NCBI RefSeq assembly: GCF_003955665.1
Contig: NZ_RXHU01000007.1
Span: forward strand, 84,471-148,470
From: Paenibacillus whitsoniae
Lineage (GTDB): Bacteria; Bacillota; Bacilli; Paenibacillales; NBRC-103111
DNA length: 64,000 bases
Reading direction: 5' to 3'
Shown: positions 18,201 to 27,166 of the stretch, piece after piece
How the letters are laid out: the number at the start of each line of letters is the position of its first letter
Position numbering within the stretch: the first letter of the stretch is position 1
Made by a program: the position numbers and the translations under genes
Notes under the pieces: generated by a model
What the model was told of the DNA's origin: nothing
The model's database searches: none
Seen by the model: the letters and a program-made list of their open reading frames with translations, nothing else

Positions 18201-18354
18201 GAGAACTCCTCCTTGATTGCCTTGATTTCTTGCAGATCTTGCTAGCAGTGTAGCGCTCTTGCCTGCGACTGTCAAATATTTTTTACCGTTGGTTAATAAG
18301 GTTTTCGAATGGAAATTTGTCAACTGTTTACACTAGAGTGAGGAGGTGGGAGCT

Positions 18355-19296
18355 ATGCTGCGTTTTGAATGGCTAGCAGGCTTGTTACTGCTTGCCCAGC
18401 CCGGTGCAGCGCCGTTTCAGTTAACGGATGATGCGCAAACCGGTCAGCGCGCCGCGATCATTCAGCGGGAACCGTATACAACCCGCTTGCTTGATATACC
18501 GCTGGTTGATCCGGTCAAGCTGGAGCGCCTGGTCGGACAGATGGAAAAGGCCGTCTACCGAAAGCCGATCAACGCCACGATTGGCGATAATGGGGGCATC
18601 GTTAAGGAGTCCCCGGGTGCCAGGCTGAACAGGCAAGCATTTATCGATCAATTTTATGCGAACTATTACGCACGCGAACCGCTGGTCATTACAATTCCTT
18701 TTCAAGCGATCTATCCCAAAGTCGACAGCGAGCTGCTCGCAAGTATCCGCGTTCGCCCGATTGGGTATTACGTGACGTATTTTAACTCCCGCAATCACCA
18801 CCGTTTTACCAATCTGAAGCTCGCTGCGCAGGCGATTAACAATTACGTGGTCCTGCCTGGAGAGACGTTCTCCTTCAATCAGGTCGTTGGTATGCGGACG
18901 CGCGGCCGGGGGTATATGTCAGCCAAGGTCATCGTGCGGGGCGAATTCTCGGAGGGGATCGGAGGCGGCATCTGCCAGATTTCTTCGACGTTATACAATG
19001 CGGTGGACCGGGCGGGGCTGCGAATCATTGAACGCTACTCACATAGTCGTTCTGTGCCTTATGTGCCGCACGGAAGAGATGCGACCGTCAACTGGGGCGG
19101 TCCGGATTTCAGCTTCCGCAACGACTACAACGAAGCGGTGTTAATCCGGGCGCATGCTGGGGGCGGGCAGGTGGTCGTTCAACTTTTTTCCTCCGAGAAT
19201 ATCTCGGTTAAACCTCGGCATGTGCCGGGAGCGGCCAAAGCTGTGCCGGAAGAAGTGGAAATTGAGGACCCCGGTGAGCCGATGACGACGCAATAG
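18355..19296 (+). CDS. VanW family exported protein
   Basis: A 313-residue protein with a hydrophobic N-terminus (LAGLLLLAQPGAAPF), probably a signal peptide or anchor. The VanW domain occupies about residues 140-280: ILRVRP-like lead-in, NNYVVLPGETFSFNQVVGMR, GEFSEGIGGGICQISSTLYN, then RYSHSRSVPYVPHGRDAT and FRNDYNEAVLIRA. VanW proteins accompany some vancomycin-resistance clusters, but most, as here, are stand-alone and of unknown function, probably at the cell envelope. AGGAGG eight bases before ATG 18355 fixes the start (a GTG at 18346 is inside that site). It is divergent from the aminopeptidase. Confidence 0.88.
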   Translation: MLRFEWLAGLLLLAQPGAAPFQLTDDAQTGQRAAIIQREPYTTRLLDIPLVDPVKLERLVGQMEKAVYRKPINATIGDNGGIVKESPGARLNRQAFIDQFYANYYAREPLVITIPFQAIYPKVDSELLASIRVRPIGYYVTYFNSRNHHRFTNLKLAAQAINNYVVLPGETFSFNQVVGMRTRGRGYMSAKVIVRGEFSEGIGGGICQISSTLYNAVDRAGLRIIERYSHSRSVPYVPHGRDATVNWGGPDFSFRNDYNEAVLIRAHAGGGQVVVQLFSSENISVKPRHVPGAAKAVPEEVEIEDPGEPMTTQ

Positions 19297-19406
19297 TCAG
19301 GTCAATATCTGCATATTTCACAAAATCTAAGCAAAAAATCACAAGAATAATACAGCCCCCTTTGCTATGATAGAGGATAGAGTGAATAGCTTGAGAAGGG
19401 TGGAAC

Positions 19407-20816
19407 ATGAGACTTATGAAAACGTTTTTAGATGAGAATTTCTTGTTAACGAATGAAACGGCTGTACGTCTATTCCATGAATATGCGAAAGAGTTGCCGA
19501 TTATTGACTATCACTGTCATCTCAGTCCGCAAGAAATTTATGAGAATAAACAATTCAGCAACATTACGGAAGCTTGGTTGTATGGCGATCACTACAAATG
19601 GCGTTTGATGCGTGCAAACGGCGTTGAGGAGTCCAAAGTGACTGGCGAAGCAAGCGATTATGAGCGGTTTGCTGCTTGGGCGGCGACCGTTCCGATGGCG
19701 ATTGGCAATCCGCTGTACCACTGGTCCCATATGGAGCTGCGGACGTTCTTTGGCGTAAATGAGCTGCTGAACGCGGAGAATGCCTCTGTCATTTGGGAAA
19801 AAGTGAATGCCAAGCTGGCGGAAGGCAAATCCCGCGCGCGCGATCTCATTACAGATTCCAAAGTTACTGTGATCTGCACGACCGATGATCCGGTGGATTC
19901 CTTGGAATACCACATTAAAATCAAAGAACTCCCCGACTTCAACACGCAAGTGCTGCCGTCTTACCGTCCGGATAAAGCATTGGAAATTAACCGTGCAACC
20001 TTCCTGCCGTGGATTGCGCAGCTCGAGAAAGCGACAGCAACGGCGATCCGCTCCTATGACGACCTGCTCGCAGGCCTGGAAAGCCGTGCATTGTTCTTTG
20101 ATTCCGTCGGCTGTAAAGTGTCCGATCACGCGCTTGACTACGTGCCTTTTGCCGAAACGACCAAAGAAGAAGCGGCTGCCATTTTCGCAAAAGGACTGGC
20201 GGGACAAGCCGTTTCTCTGGAAGAGGAGAAAAAATACAAAACCTATACGCTGCTTTTCCTTGGCGGCATTTACAAGAAGCTTGATTGGGCGATGCAGTAT
20301 CACATGAACGCAGCCCGCAACAACAACGCGGATGCGTTTGCGAAGCTCGGTCCGGATACCGGGTTCGACGCAGTCGGCGACAGTCCGGTAGCGGTTGCGC
20401 TGCAAGGCTTGTTATCCTCCCTCGCCGTGGCGGACAACCTGCCGAGAACGATTTTGTACTCGCTGAATGCGCGTGACAATGAGATCCTTGCGGCGCTCAT
20501 GGGCTGCTTCCAAGGCGGCGGCACTGCAGGCAAAATCCAGCTCGGTGCAGCTTGGTGGTTCAACGATACGAAAGACGGCATGATTTCGCAGATGAAATCG
20601 CTCGGCAACTTTGGCTTGCTTGGTCGTTTCGTCGGCATGCTGACGGACTCCAGAAGCTTCTTGTCCTATACGCGCCATGAGTATTTCCGCAGACTCCTGT
20701 GCAACATGATCGGTGAGTGGGTGGAAGCGGGCGAGTTCCCGAACGACGAGGCGCTGTTGAAGCAGTTGGTTGAAGGCATTTCTTACAACAATGCGAAAGA
20801 ATATTTCAAATTCTAG
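19407..20816 (+). CDS. uxaC: Glucuronate isomerase
   Basis: A 469-residue uronate isomerase of the amidohydrolase superfamily that converts glucuronate to fructuronate and galacturonate to tagaturonate. Seen: the metal motif IIDYHCHLSPQEI near residue 30, WLYGDHYKWRLMRANGV, VICTTDDPVDSLEYH, LSYTRHEYFRRLLCNMIGEW near the end, and the typical length. The start ATG has AGAAGGG upstream. It stands alone here; the usual partners (uxaA/B, uxuA/B, kdgK) are not in the window. The Gfo/Idh/MocA oxidoreductase and esterase genes 1.5-3 kb downstream may belong to the same plant-polysaccharide programme. Confidence 0.96.
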   Translation: MRLMKTFLDENFLLTNETAVRLFHEYAKELPIIDYHCHLSPQEIYENKQFSNITEAWLYGDHYKWRLMRANGVEESKVTGEASDYERFAAWAATVPMAIGNPLYHWSHMELRTFFGVNELLNAENASVIWEKVNAKLAEGKSRARDLITDSKVTVICTTDDPVDSLEYHIKIKELPDFNTQVLPSYRPDKALEINRATFLPWIAQLEKATATAIRSYDDLLAGLESRALFFDSVGCKVSDHALDYVPFAETTKEEAAAIFAKGLAGQAVSLEEEKKYKTYTLLFLGGIYKKLDWAMQYHMNAARNNNADAFAKLGPDTGFDAVGDSPVAVALQGLLSSLAVADNLPRTILYSLNARDNEILAALMGCFQGGGTAGKIQLGAAWWFNDTKDGMISQMKSLGNFGLLGRFVGMLTDSRSFLSYTRHEYFRRLLCNMIGEWVEAGEFPNDEALLKQLVEGISYNNAKEYFKF

Positions 20817-20900
20817 TATAGTGCTAGCGTGTTAGAAGGCAGTGAGTTTGCATATGAATCGTTATGGAGAGCAAATAACGAGTTGATGGAGGGGACCCCC

Positions 20901-21251
20901 ATGTCATTTTTTGACAAAGTCAAACAAGGTGCATCCGACGCTGCCAAAAAGGCGCAGCAAACCGTCGAGATTACGAAGCTGAAAGCGCAGATCTCATCCA
21001 AAGAGAAAGAGATTGAGAAGATTTACGGCCTCATCGGCGAATCCGTCTACACGGCCTATGTTGCCGGTGATCCATCGCGCTATGGCGAAATCGTGGAAAG
21101 CTACAGCCAAGGTATCGCCGCGGTGAAGCTGGATATTGAGGGACTCGAGCAGAAGCTGATCGAGGTGCGCGGCGAAAAAGAATGCGTCTGCGGCAAAGTC
21201 GTGCCGTCGGAAACGAAGTTTTGTTCGTCGTGCGGGCATCAGTTTGCCTAG
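20901..21251 (+). CDS. Small coiled-coil zinc-ribbon protein
   Basis: A 116-residue protein. Residues 1-90 are charged and alpha-helical with a likely coiled coil (KLKAQISSKEKEIEKIYGLI, AAVKLDIEGLEQKLIEV). The C-terminus holds a zinc ribbon with two CxxC-type pairs (CVCGKVVPSETKFCSSCG). This domain arrangement is common in Bacilli and is not assigned a function. GGAGGGG lies before ATG 20901; an upstream in-frame ATG/TTG at 20829 lacks such a site. A terminator follows. Confidence 0.75.
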   Translation: MSFFDKVKQGASDAAKKAQQTVEITKLKAQISSKEKEIEKIYGLIGESVYTAYVAGDPSRYGEIVESYSQGIAAVKLDIEGLEQKLIEVRGEKECVCGKVVPSETKFCSSCGHQFA

Positions 21252-21271
21252 ACGCGCAGGATAGCATACAG

Positions 21272-21302
21272 AAAAGACAGTCTTTTGGGACTGTCTTTTT
21301 TG
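21272..21302. terminator. Bidirectional terminator between convergent genes
   Basis: AAAAGACAGTC and GACTGTCTTTT form an 11-bp stem with A- and T-tracts on the two sides. It ends the zinc-ribbon gene and probably also the opposing AraC gene. Confidence 0.85.
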
Positions 21303-21321
21303 CTGATGACGTGCCGACCCC

Positions 21322-22149
21322 CTACACCCGCGTCATCTTCCTACACGCCATAGGCGTCTGCGACGTCACTTGCTTGAACACGCGCCCGAAATGCGCGACG
21401 CTTTCAAAACCGGCTTGCTCGGCGATGTCGATGACCTTCATTTTCGTCTCGCGGAGAAGCCGCTGAGCTTCGCGAACGCGTACGCTATTCAGGTACTCCA
21501 CGAACGAGAATCCTGTCGTCACCTTGAAAGAGCGGCAGAAGTAGCTTGGCGAAATGTGGAATTTGTCCGAGATGGTGGCCAGGCTGAGGCGTGTCTGATA
21601 ATGCTCGTTAATGTAAGCTACGATTTCAAAAATTTTCGGGTGACTCGCCTGCGGCTGCTCGTCTGTTGCTTCCTGCGAGTCGATCAGACGCGTACAAAAC
21701 ACCAAAAGCTGCGTCAGCAGCGCTTGGCTGCTCAACTCCCAGCCGATCTGTTTGTGCTGCTGTTCGCGCAGCAGGGTGAACAACACATTTTCCGCAAACA
21801 TCCGGTTTGCACCTTTTAGCGAAAAGATGCGCTGCTTGTCCCGGAACGCCGCCAACGCCAATTCCTTGGACGGCTGGCTCAGATCGTGCAGCCATCGGTC
21901 GTTGAAGCTGACCAGGATCCGTTCATGTGCGGCGATGTCGGCATCCAGCGTTTTGTGCAGTTTATTGCGGTCGATGAATACCAGATCCCCCTCCTGGATG
22001 AAGTAGGACCGGTCTTGTATAAAGTAATAACGTTTGCCGCTGAGCAAATAGTAGATTTCGTAATGGTCGTGAAAATGGTTCGCCGGCATCGTATAGGGCC
22101 GATCTCGGCGAAATCGTTCGATTTCATAACGGATCATCGGTTCAATCAA
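21322..22149 (-). CDS. AraC-family transcriptional regulator with cupin domain
   Basis: A protein of about 275 residues. The N-terminal cupin sensor contains MPANHFHDHYEIYYLLSGKR and SYFIQEGDLVFIDRNKLH, the histidines being typical of AraC-type ligand pockets. The C-terminal double helix-turn-helix covers about 180-275 (LATISDKFHISPSYFCRSFK, VIDIAEQAGFESVAHFGRVF). The open frame starts with GTG at 22158, but that codon lies within AGAAGGTGA. TTG at 22149 is spaced correctly from it and is taken as the start. An ATG follows at 22137. It is divergent from the Gfo/Idh/MocA gene with about 150 bases between, so it probably regulates that sugar-metabolic pair. Confidence 0.88.
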   Translation of the reverse strand: MIEPMIRYEIERFRRDRPYTMPANHFHDHYEIYYLLSGKRYYFIQDRSYFIQEGDLVFIDRNKLHKTLDADIAAHERILVSFNDRWLHDLSQPSKELALAAFRDKQRIFSLKGANRMFAENVLFTLLREQQHKQIGWELSSQALLTQLLVFCTRLIDSQEATDEQPQASHPKIFEIVAYINEHYQTRLSLATISDKFHISPSYFCRSFKVTTGFSFVEYLNSVRVREAQRLLRETKMKVIDIAEQAGFESVAHFGRVFKQVTSQTPMACRKMTRV

Positions 22150-22300
22150 TGGAGTCACCTTCTTTGTGTCTATGGGCTCCTTTTATTTTACAGCAAAATA
22201 TGCAAGGAAATAAAGTCGTGAAGTAATATTTGATTAGAAACGCAACAAATCTTGTATTATCCTTAACGTAAGTAAGACATGACGAGAGGGGTATTCACGA

Positions 22301-23590
22301 ATGGCGAAAAAGCGTTATGCATTAGTAGGAACAGGTGGACGAGCTGAGTTTTTCTATGGGGCGATGGTGAAGGATTTTAATGAAACGTCCGAGCTAGTCG
22401 CGATTTGCGATTCCAATCAAACCCGCATGAACTATACCAATAAGCTGCTCAAAGATAAATACGGTTATCATGAAGTGCCGACGTATAAAGCGGAGCGTTT
22501 TGAAGAGATGATCCGGACCGAAAAACCGGATTACGTGATCGTCACGACGGTTGACCGCACGCATCACACCTACATTATCAAAGCGATGGAGTTGGGCTGC
22601 GATGTGATTTCCGAAAAGCCGATGACGGTGGACGAGGAAAAATGCCAAGAAATCCTGGACGCGATTGAGCGTACGGGCCGTCAACTGCGCGTAACGTTCA
22701 ACTATCGCTATGCACCGCATAATACGAAAGTTCGTGAACTCATCATGGACGGCGTCATCGGCGACGTGCATTCCGTTCACTTCGAGTGGCTGCTCAATAC
22801 GCAGCACGGCGCGGACTACTTCCGCAGATGGCACCGGGACAAAAAGAACGGCGGCGGTCTGCTGGTGCACAAATCCACGCACCATTTTGACCTGGTGAAC
22901 TTCTGGCTGGGCACGCAGCCGCAAACGGTGTTTGCGATGGGCGATCTGATGTTCTATGGCAAAGCGAATGCTGAGAAACGCGGCGAAACGAAGTTTTATC
23001 AACGTGCGACAGGCAATGAGAACGCCCAAGGCGATCCGTTCGCGCTGCACCTCGACAGCAACGAGCACTTGAAAGGCCTGTACCTGGATGCGGAGCACGA
23101 AGACGGCTACCAACGCGATCAAAGTGTGTTCGGCGACGGCATTTCCATTGAAGATACGATGGGCGTAATGGTCCGTTACAAAAATAAAGCGATCCTGACG
23201 TACTCCCTGAATGCGTATCTGCCTTGGGAAGGGTTCAATGTGCATATCAACGGCAGCAAAGGCCGCATCGAAATGCGTGTTGTGGAACAATCCTACGTGA
23301 ATTCCGGCGGTAAAAAAGAAGACGAGGGCGCTTTGAAAGAGAAGTCCGTCAAAGTGTTCCCGATGTTCGCGGCTCCTTACCAAGTTGCCATTGAAGAAGG
23401 CGTAGGCGGCCACGGCGGCGGCGATCCTGTGCTGCTGAAAGATATTTTCGATGAGCCGGCTCCGGACCGTTTCAACCGCGCTGCTTCGCACGTGGATGGC
23501 GCGATGTCGATTCTGACTGGCATAGCGGGCAATATTTCCATGCGCACGGGCTTGCCGGTAAATGTCGATCATCTGGTCAAATTCAAATAA
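22301..23590 (+). CDS. Gfo/Idh/MocA family oxidoreductase
   Basis: A 429-residue NAD(P)-dependent dehydrogenase of sugars or related compounds. The Rossmann dinucleotide motif is near the N-terminus (YALVGTGGRAEFFYGAMV), followed by LVAICDSNQTRM. The family's catalytic EKP is in DVISEKPMTVDEEKCQEIL, and the substrate domain contains RVTFNYRYAPHNTKVREL and the histidine/aspartate stretch VHKSTHHFDLVNFWLG. GAGAGGGG precedes the ATG. It is followed 22 bases later by an esterase-like gene and closed by a shared terminator, so the two form an operon. The AraC regulator is divergent. The actual substrate is not known. Confidence 0.92.
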   Translation: MAKKRYALVGTGGRAEFFYGAMVKDFNETSELVAICDSNQTRMNYTNKLLKDKYGYHEVPTYKAERFEEMIRTEKPDYVIVTTVDRTHHTYIIKAMELGCDVISEKPMTVDEEKCQEILDAIERTGRQLRVTFNYRYAPHNTKVRELIMDGVIGDVHSVHFEWLLNTQHGADYFRRWHRDKKNGGGLLVHKSTHHFDLVNFWLGTQPQTVFAMGDLMFYGKANAEKRGETKFYQRATGNENAQGDPFALHLDSNEHLKGLYLDAEHEDGYQRDQSVFGDGISIEDTMGVMVRYKNKAILTYSLNAYLPWEGFNVHINGSKGRIEMRVVEQSYVNSGGKKEDEGALKEKSVKVFPMFAAPYQVAIEEGVGGHGGGDPVLLKDIFDEPAPDRFNRAASHVDGAMSILTGIAGNISMRTGLPVNVDHLVKFK

Positions 23591-23612
23591 GTTCTCGATA
23601 GGAGCGATCACC

Positions 23613-24638
23613 ATGTGGCAGCCGGATACGAGCTTGGAACAGCTCTATGAAGTGCATGAACATAGACGCAGGGAACGTCGGCAAAAAATGGGGGAATCTG
23701 CGTATAGCAGCTGGTTGAAGGATCGGTTGGCGGCATCGCTCCGGATGGAGGTCGAAGAGGAAGAGGCGCTTCGGCCTCTTCCTCTTGAAAGCGCGGAGCT
23801 GGAGGATCACATCCGCGAGCGGGTGGAATTCAGCACGGTGTGGGGCTTGCGCGTTCCGGCTTATGTGCTGAAACCGAAGGGACTGACAGCGCTAGCGCCC
23901 GCTGTGCTCGCGATTCACGGCCACGGCTACGGCAGCCGGCAGATCGCGGGCATGAATCCCGACGGCTCGCCGCACACCGGCCCGCACGATCTTCACGGCA
24001 ATTATGCGCTGGAGCTGGTGCGGCGCGGTTTTATCGTACTCGTGCCGGAGGTGATCGGCTTCGGCGACCGGCGTCTTGCCGCGGATCAGCAAGTCGGCAA
24101 GGTCGGCAATTCCTCCTGCCAGACGCTGGCGTCGCATTTGGCGATGTACGGCGTCTCGCTGGCTGCGCTGCGCGTGACAGAGGCTGTCAAAGCGATCGAC
24201 CTCTTAGCGATGCTGGAGGGCGTTGATCCCACCCGCATCGGCTGTTTCGGCTTCTCCGGCGGCGGCTTGATCGCGGCGTACACGGCCGCGCTCGACGAGC
24301 GCATTCGGGCGACGGTGCTGTGCGCCTTCGCCAATACGTTCAAAGACAGCATCATGCACGTGCCGCACTGCATCGACAACTACTTGCCCGGCGTGCTGAC
24401 TTACGCCGAGCTGCCCGAATTGCTGGGCCTCCTGGCGCCGCGCCCGCTCTTTATCGCTTCCGGGGAAGACGACCCGATCTTCCCTGCAGGAGGCGTCAGG
24501 AAGGCGCTCGCCTTCCTGGAGGAGCGCTACGCCGCGCTGGGGGCGAGTGGGAGCCTCGCCTCCCATCTCTACGCAGGCGGGCATGAAGTGAACGGCAGCC
24601 AGGCCTACAGCTGGCTGGCCGGCGCCTTGCACGGCTAG
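23613..24638 (+). CDS. Alpha/beta hydrolase, acetyl-xylan-esterase-like
   Basis: A 341-residue alpha/beta hydrolase related to dienelactone hydrolase and Abhydrolase_7 proteins. The nucleophile elbow is GFSGG (IGCFGFSGGGLIAAYTAAL, about residues 207-226). The acid is likely in FIASGEDDPIFPAGG and the histidine in YAGGHEVNGSQAY. There is no signal peptide, so it acts inside the cell. TAGGAG lies before ATG 23613, 22 bases after the oxidoreductase stop. An in-frame ATG at 23562 overlaps that gene and is less likely. A role in deacetylating imported oligosaccharides is inference from family and neighbourhood. Confidence 0.85.
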   Translation: MWQPDTSLEQLYEVHEHRRRERRQKMGESAYSSWLKDRLAASLRMEVEEEEALRPLPLESAELEDHIRERVEFSTVWGLRVPAYVLKPKGLTALAPAVLAIHGHGYGSRQIAGMNPDGSPHTGPHDLHGNYALELVRRGFIVLVPEVIGFGDRRLAADQQVGKVGNSSCQTLASHLAMYGVSLAALRVTEAVKAIDLLAMLEGVDPTRIGCFGFSGGGLIAAYTAALDERIRATVLCAFANTFKDSIMHVPHCIDNYLPGVLTYAELPELLGLLAPRPLFIASGEDDPIFPAGGVRKALAFLEERYAALGASGSLASHLYAGGHEVNGSQAYSWLAGALHG

Positions 24639-24644
24639 ACGGCC

Positions 24645-24702
24645 AAGCGGCGGTTCGACGTCTGATCCTAATCGATCAGGCGCCCCGAACCGCCGCTTTT
24701 TT
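24645..24702. terminator. Strong terminator after the oxidoreductase-esterase pair
   Basis: AAGCGGCGGTTCG pairs perfectly with CGAACCGCCGCTT across a loop that itself contains CTGATC/GATCAG, then six T. It lies between convergent genes. Confidence 0.88.
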
Positions 24703-24711
24703 CGCTCGATG

Positions 24712-25146
24712 TTAGATGTGTTCCGTTCCGTTGAGCTTAGCTGTCTCGTATTTATGAATTTCTTCCCGCCAGGAGAGGAAGCCGTTCTCCATCGCGCGGA
24801 TCAGCATTTCGGCGGTCGCTACATTGGTTGCTAGGGGGATGCGCTGAACGTCGCAAAGGCGGAGCAGCGCCGTAATGTCCGGCTCATGGCCCAGCGCTGA
24901 AATCGGGTCGCGGAAGAAAATCAACATATCGATGTCATCCATGGCAATCATGGCGCCGATTTGCTGGTCCCCGCCAAGCGGGCCGGAGCGCAGTCGGATC
25001 ACGTCCAATTTGGCAGCCTCGCTGATGCGTCTACCTGTCGTGCCGGTAGCAAACAACTGATGCTTCTGAAAAATGTGCCGGTAAGCAATCACAAAATCGA
25101 CGAGCAGGTTCTTGTGGACATCGTGGGCGACTAAAGCGATATTCAT
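24712..25146 (-). CDS. mgsA: Methylglyoxal synthase
   Basis: A 144-residue cytoplasmic enzyme that converts dihydroxyacetone phosphate to methylglyoxal and phosphate, a bypass of lower glycolysis when phosphate is limiting. Seen: the start [15 protein letters not shown] with the conserved histidine and lysine, the phosphate loop [26 protein letters not shown] with catalytic aspartate, and [20 protein letters not shown] with aspartate and histidine. Start 25146 has AAGGAG upstream; earlier in-frame codons are unsupported. It stands alone and is convergent with the esterase operon. Confidence 0.96.
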   Translation of the reverse strand: MNIALVAHDVHKNLLVDFVIAYRHIFQKHQLFATGTTGRRISEAAKLDVIRLRSGPLGGDQQIGAMIAMDDIDMLIFFRDPISALGHEPDITALLRLCDVQRIPLATNVATAEMLIRAMENGFLSWREEIHKYETAKLNGTEHI

Positions 25147-25428
25147 GGTGATCATCTCCTTAGAATATGTTAGATAATATAACGCGAATGTATCGTTGTG
25201 TTCAGGATAACCGAAAACTCTCCTGATTTCAATCAAAATTTTGAACAAAAAAATCAAAACTTACGAGAATACTGCGTGAATCCGATTGCATTGTGACGCA
25301 TTTGTGAATAAAAGTGACATAAACATGACGTGTTTAATTCTAAGAACCCGCCGATTCCGAGCTGCCTTCTTTCTTATCCCTTCGTTCTATGTTAACCTGT
25401 TAGAAGTCCTTGCGAGAGGAGAGTTAGG

Positions 25429-26040
25429 GTGAAGAAAATTTTAATCACTGGCTACCGCGCGTCGGAATTGGGGATTTTCTCTCTGAAACATGCGGGTATC
25501 GGGATTATTAAGAAGGCCATTCAGCGACGCTTGATTCCGCTTCTTGAAGAGGGGTTGGAATGGGTTGTCGTGAGCGGCCAGTGGGGTGTCGAGCTATGGG
25601 CGGCGGAAGCGGCGCTCGAATTAAAGAAAACCGACTATCCCCATCTGCAGTTGGCGGTGATTCCCCCTTTTTTGGAGCAGGAGGAAAAGTGGGGCGACGA
25701 TAAGAAAGCCTACTACGCGAATGTTTTGCGCGGAGCGGACTATGTGAACAGTGTGACCAAAACGAAGTACGACGGCCCCTGGCAGTTCAAAGAGCGGGAC
25801 AAGTTCCTGCTGCGCAATACGGACGGACTGCTGCTAGTCTATGATGAAGAAACCGGTGGGTCACCGCGATATATCAAACAGCAGGCGGAGCATTTTGGCG
25901 AGCGTCAGACGTATCCCTTGATTGTTATAAACAGCTACGATCTCGCGAGCGTCGCGGAAGATGAGCAGGGGGAACTTCCTGCAGACGAAGCGAACTATGA
26001 TTTGTATCCGGCGGATCAAGGTTACGATGATGAAATATAA
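25429..26040 (+). CDS. ypsA: DUF1273/SLOG family protein YpsA
   Basis: A 203-residue protein of the YpsA family (SLOG superfamily, Rossmann-like nucleotide-binding fold). Seen: MKKILITGYRASELGIF, GLEWVVVSGQWGVELWAAEA, and RADYVNS-like plus FKERDKFLLRNTDGLLLVYD. In Bacillus subtilis YpsA affects cell division and oxidative stress; the ligand is still uncertain. The C-terminal 25 residues are acidic and tyrosine-rich, an extension beyond the usual domain. The start is GTG 25429 with GAGGAGAG upstream. A small terminator follows the stop. Confidence 0.9.
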   Translation: MKKILITGYRASELGIFSLKHAGIGIIKKAIQRRLIPLLEEGLEWVVVSGQWGVELWAAEAALELKKTDYPHLQLAVIPPFLEQEEKWGDDKKAYYANVLRGADYVNSVTKTKYDGPWQFKERDKFLLRNTDGLLLVYDEETGGSPRYIKQQAEHFGERQTYPLIVINSYDLASVAEDEQGELPADEANYDLYPADQGYDDEI

Positions 26041-26049
26041 GAAAGTGCG

Positions 26050-26070
26050 GCCGCATCTGTTGCGGCTTTT
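26050..26070 (+). terminator. Short terminator after ypsA
   Basis: GCCGCA-TCTGT-TGCGGC is a perfect 6-bp stem followed by TTTT. The rest of the 330-base gap up to motA shows a TTGACA at about 26229 without a convincing -10, and no sigma-D promoter that I can recognise. Confidence 0.65.
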
Positions 26071-26371
26071 CCTATTTTTCAGGCCCTTGAAGCGGTATTT
26101 AGCGTGAGGTTAATGATAAGATCGCAACTAGCAGGAGTCGCGGGTTCGATTGTTGAATTAGGATATGCACAAAAGTTGTCGGATCGAGTCATAATTTGAT
26201 CAAAGTTTGATACTTTAGACCTATGATTTGACAAAAAGGGATTGTTTAATTAGGTGAATAGACTTATCATGAAGTAAGGGGTTACATTTTTTTTGTGCAT
26301 TCGTTGCTATGATTATCCTTTACATACAGGATTTCTTGGATAGTCAGAATATTGGAAGAGGTGGCTCATAT

Positions 26372-27166
26372 ATGGAAAAATCATCATGGATCGGAATTGT
26401 TCTGGCGTTAATCTCGATTGGCTTCGGGATGGTGCTGAAAGGGGCGAGTCTCGCTGCACTGCTCAACCCTGCGGCGGCGCTCATTATTTTTGGCGGGACG
26501 ACTTCGGCTGTGTTTATCGCGTTTTCATTAGATGAAGTGAAGAAAATTCCGAAATTGTTGAAAATTATTTTTTCCGAACAGAAGTTCATGCCGAAAAAAG
26601 AGTTAGTGGAAACGTTTGTCAACTGGGTGTCCATTACCCGGCGAGAAGGGCTGCTTTCCTTGGAGAAGCAAGCGGAGGAGCTGCAGGATCCGTTTATGAA
26701 GAGCGGCATGCGCCTCATTATCGACGGCAATGATCCGGATTTTGTGCGCGATGTGCTGCTTGAAGATATTGCCGAGATGGAGGCGCGTCATAAGAAATAT
26801 GCGGGAATTTTCACACAAGCCGGTACCTATGCGCCGACGCTTGGGGTTCTCGGAGCGGTTGTCGGCTTGATTGCAGCCCTGGGGAATTTGAGTGAAGTGG
26901 AGAAACTTGGGCATTTAATTTCAGCCGCTTTCGTTGCGACGATGTTCGGGATTTTCCTCGGCTATGTGGTGTTTCATCCGTTTGCGAACAAGCTGAAGCA
27001 GAAATCGAAGAAAGAAGTGGAAATCAAATTAATGATTGTGGAAGGGCTCCTTTCCATCCAGTCCGGCGTTTCCGCCAATTCCGTGAAGCAGAAGCTGCTG
27101 ATTTTCATTCCGAACAATGAGCGCGAAGCGTTCGAAGAGGGGATGAAGGAGGGCGCTGTGTCTTGA
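26372..27166 (+). CDS. motA: Flagellar stator protein MotA
   Basis: A 264-residue membrane protein with four helices, forming the proton- or sodium-driven flagellar stator with MotB. Seen: helix 1 (WIGIVLALISIGFGMVLKGA), helix 2 (AAALIIFGGTTSAVFIAFSL), the cytoplasmic loop with charged residues that contact FliG (VNWVSITRREGLLSLEKQAE), and the TYAPTLGVLGAVVGLIAALG segment carrying the conserved proline. The ORF extends to 26309, but AAGAGGTGG before ATG 26372 fixes the start. motB overlaps the last codon. Stand-alone motAB, away from the flagellar operon, is normal for Bacilli. Confidence 0.95.
   Translation: MEKSSWIGIVLALISIGFGMVLKGASLAALLNPAAALIIFGGTTSAVFIAFSLDEVKKIPKLLKIIFSEQKFMPKKELVETFVNWVSITRREGLLSLEKQAEELQDPFMKSGMRLIIDGNDPDFVRDVLLEDIAEMEARHKKYAGIFTQAGTYAPTLGVLGAVVGLIAALGNLSEVEKLGHLISAAFVATMFGIFLGYVVFHPFANKLKQKSKKEVEIKLMIVEGLLSIQSGVSANSVKQKLLIFIPNNEREAFEEGMKEGAVS

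Noticed and set aside
22394..23614. A 406-codon open frame on the minus strand opposite the Gfo/Idh/MocA gene
   Set aside because: It is antisense to a clear oxidoreductase, has no domain I recognise and reflects GC-rich third positions of the real gene.
26220..26371. Sigma-D promoter for motAB
   Set aside because: No TAAA-N15-GCCGATAT-like pair was found; a TTGACA is present but without a fitting -10.
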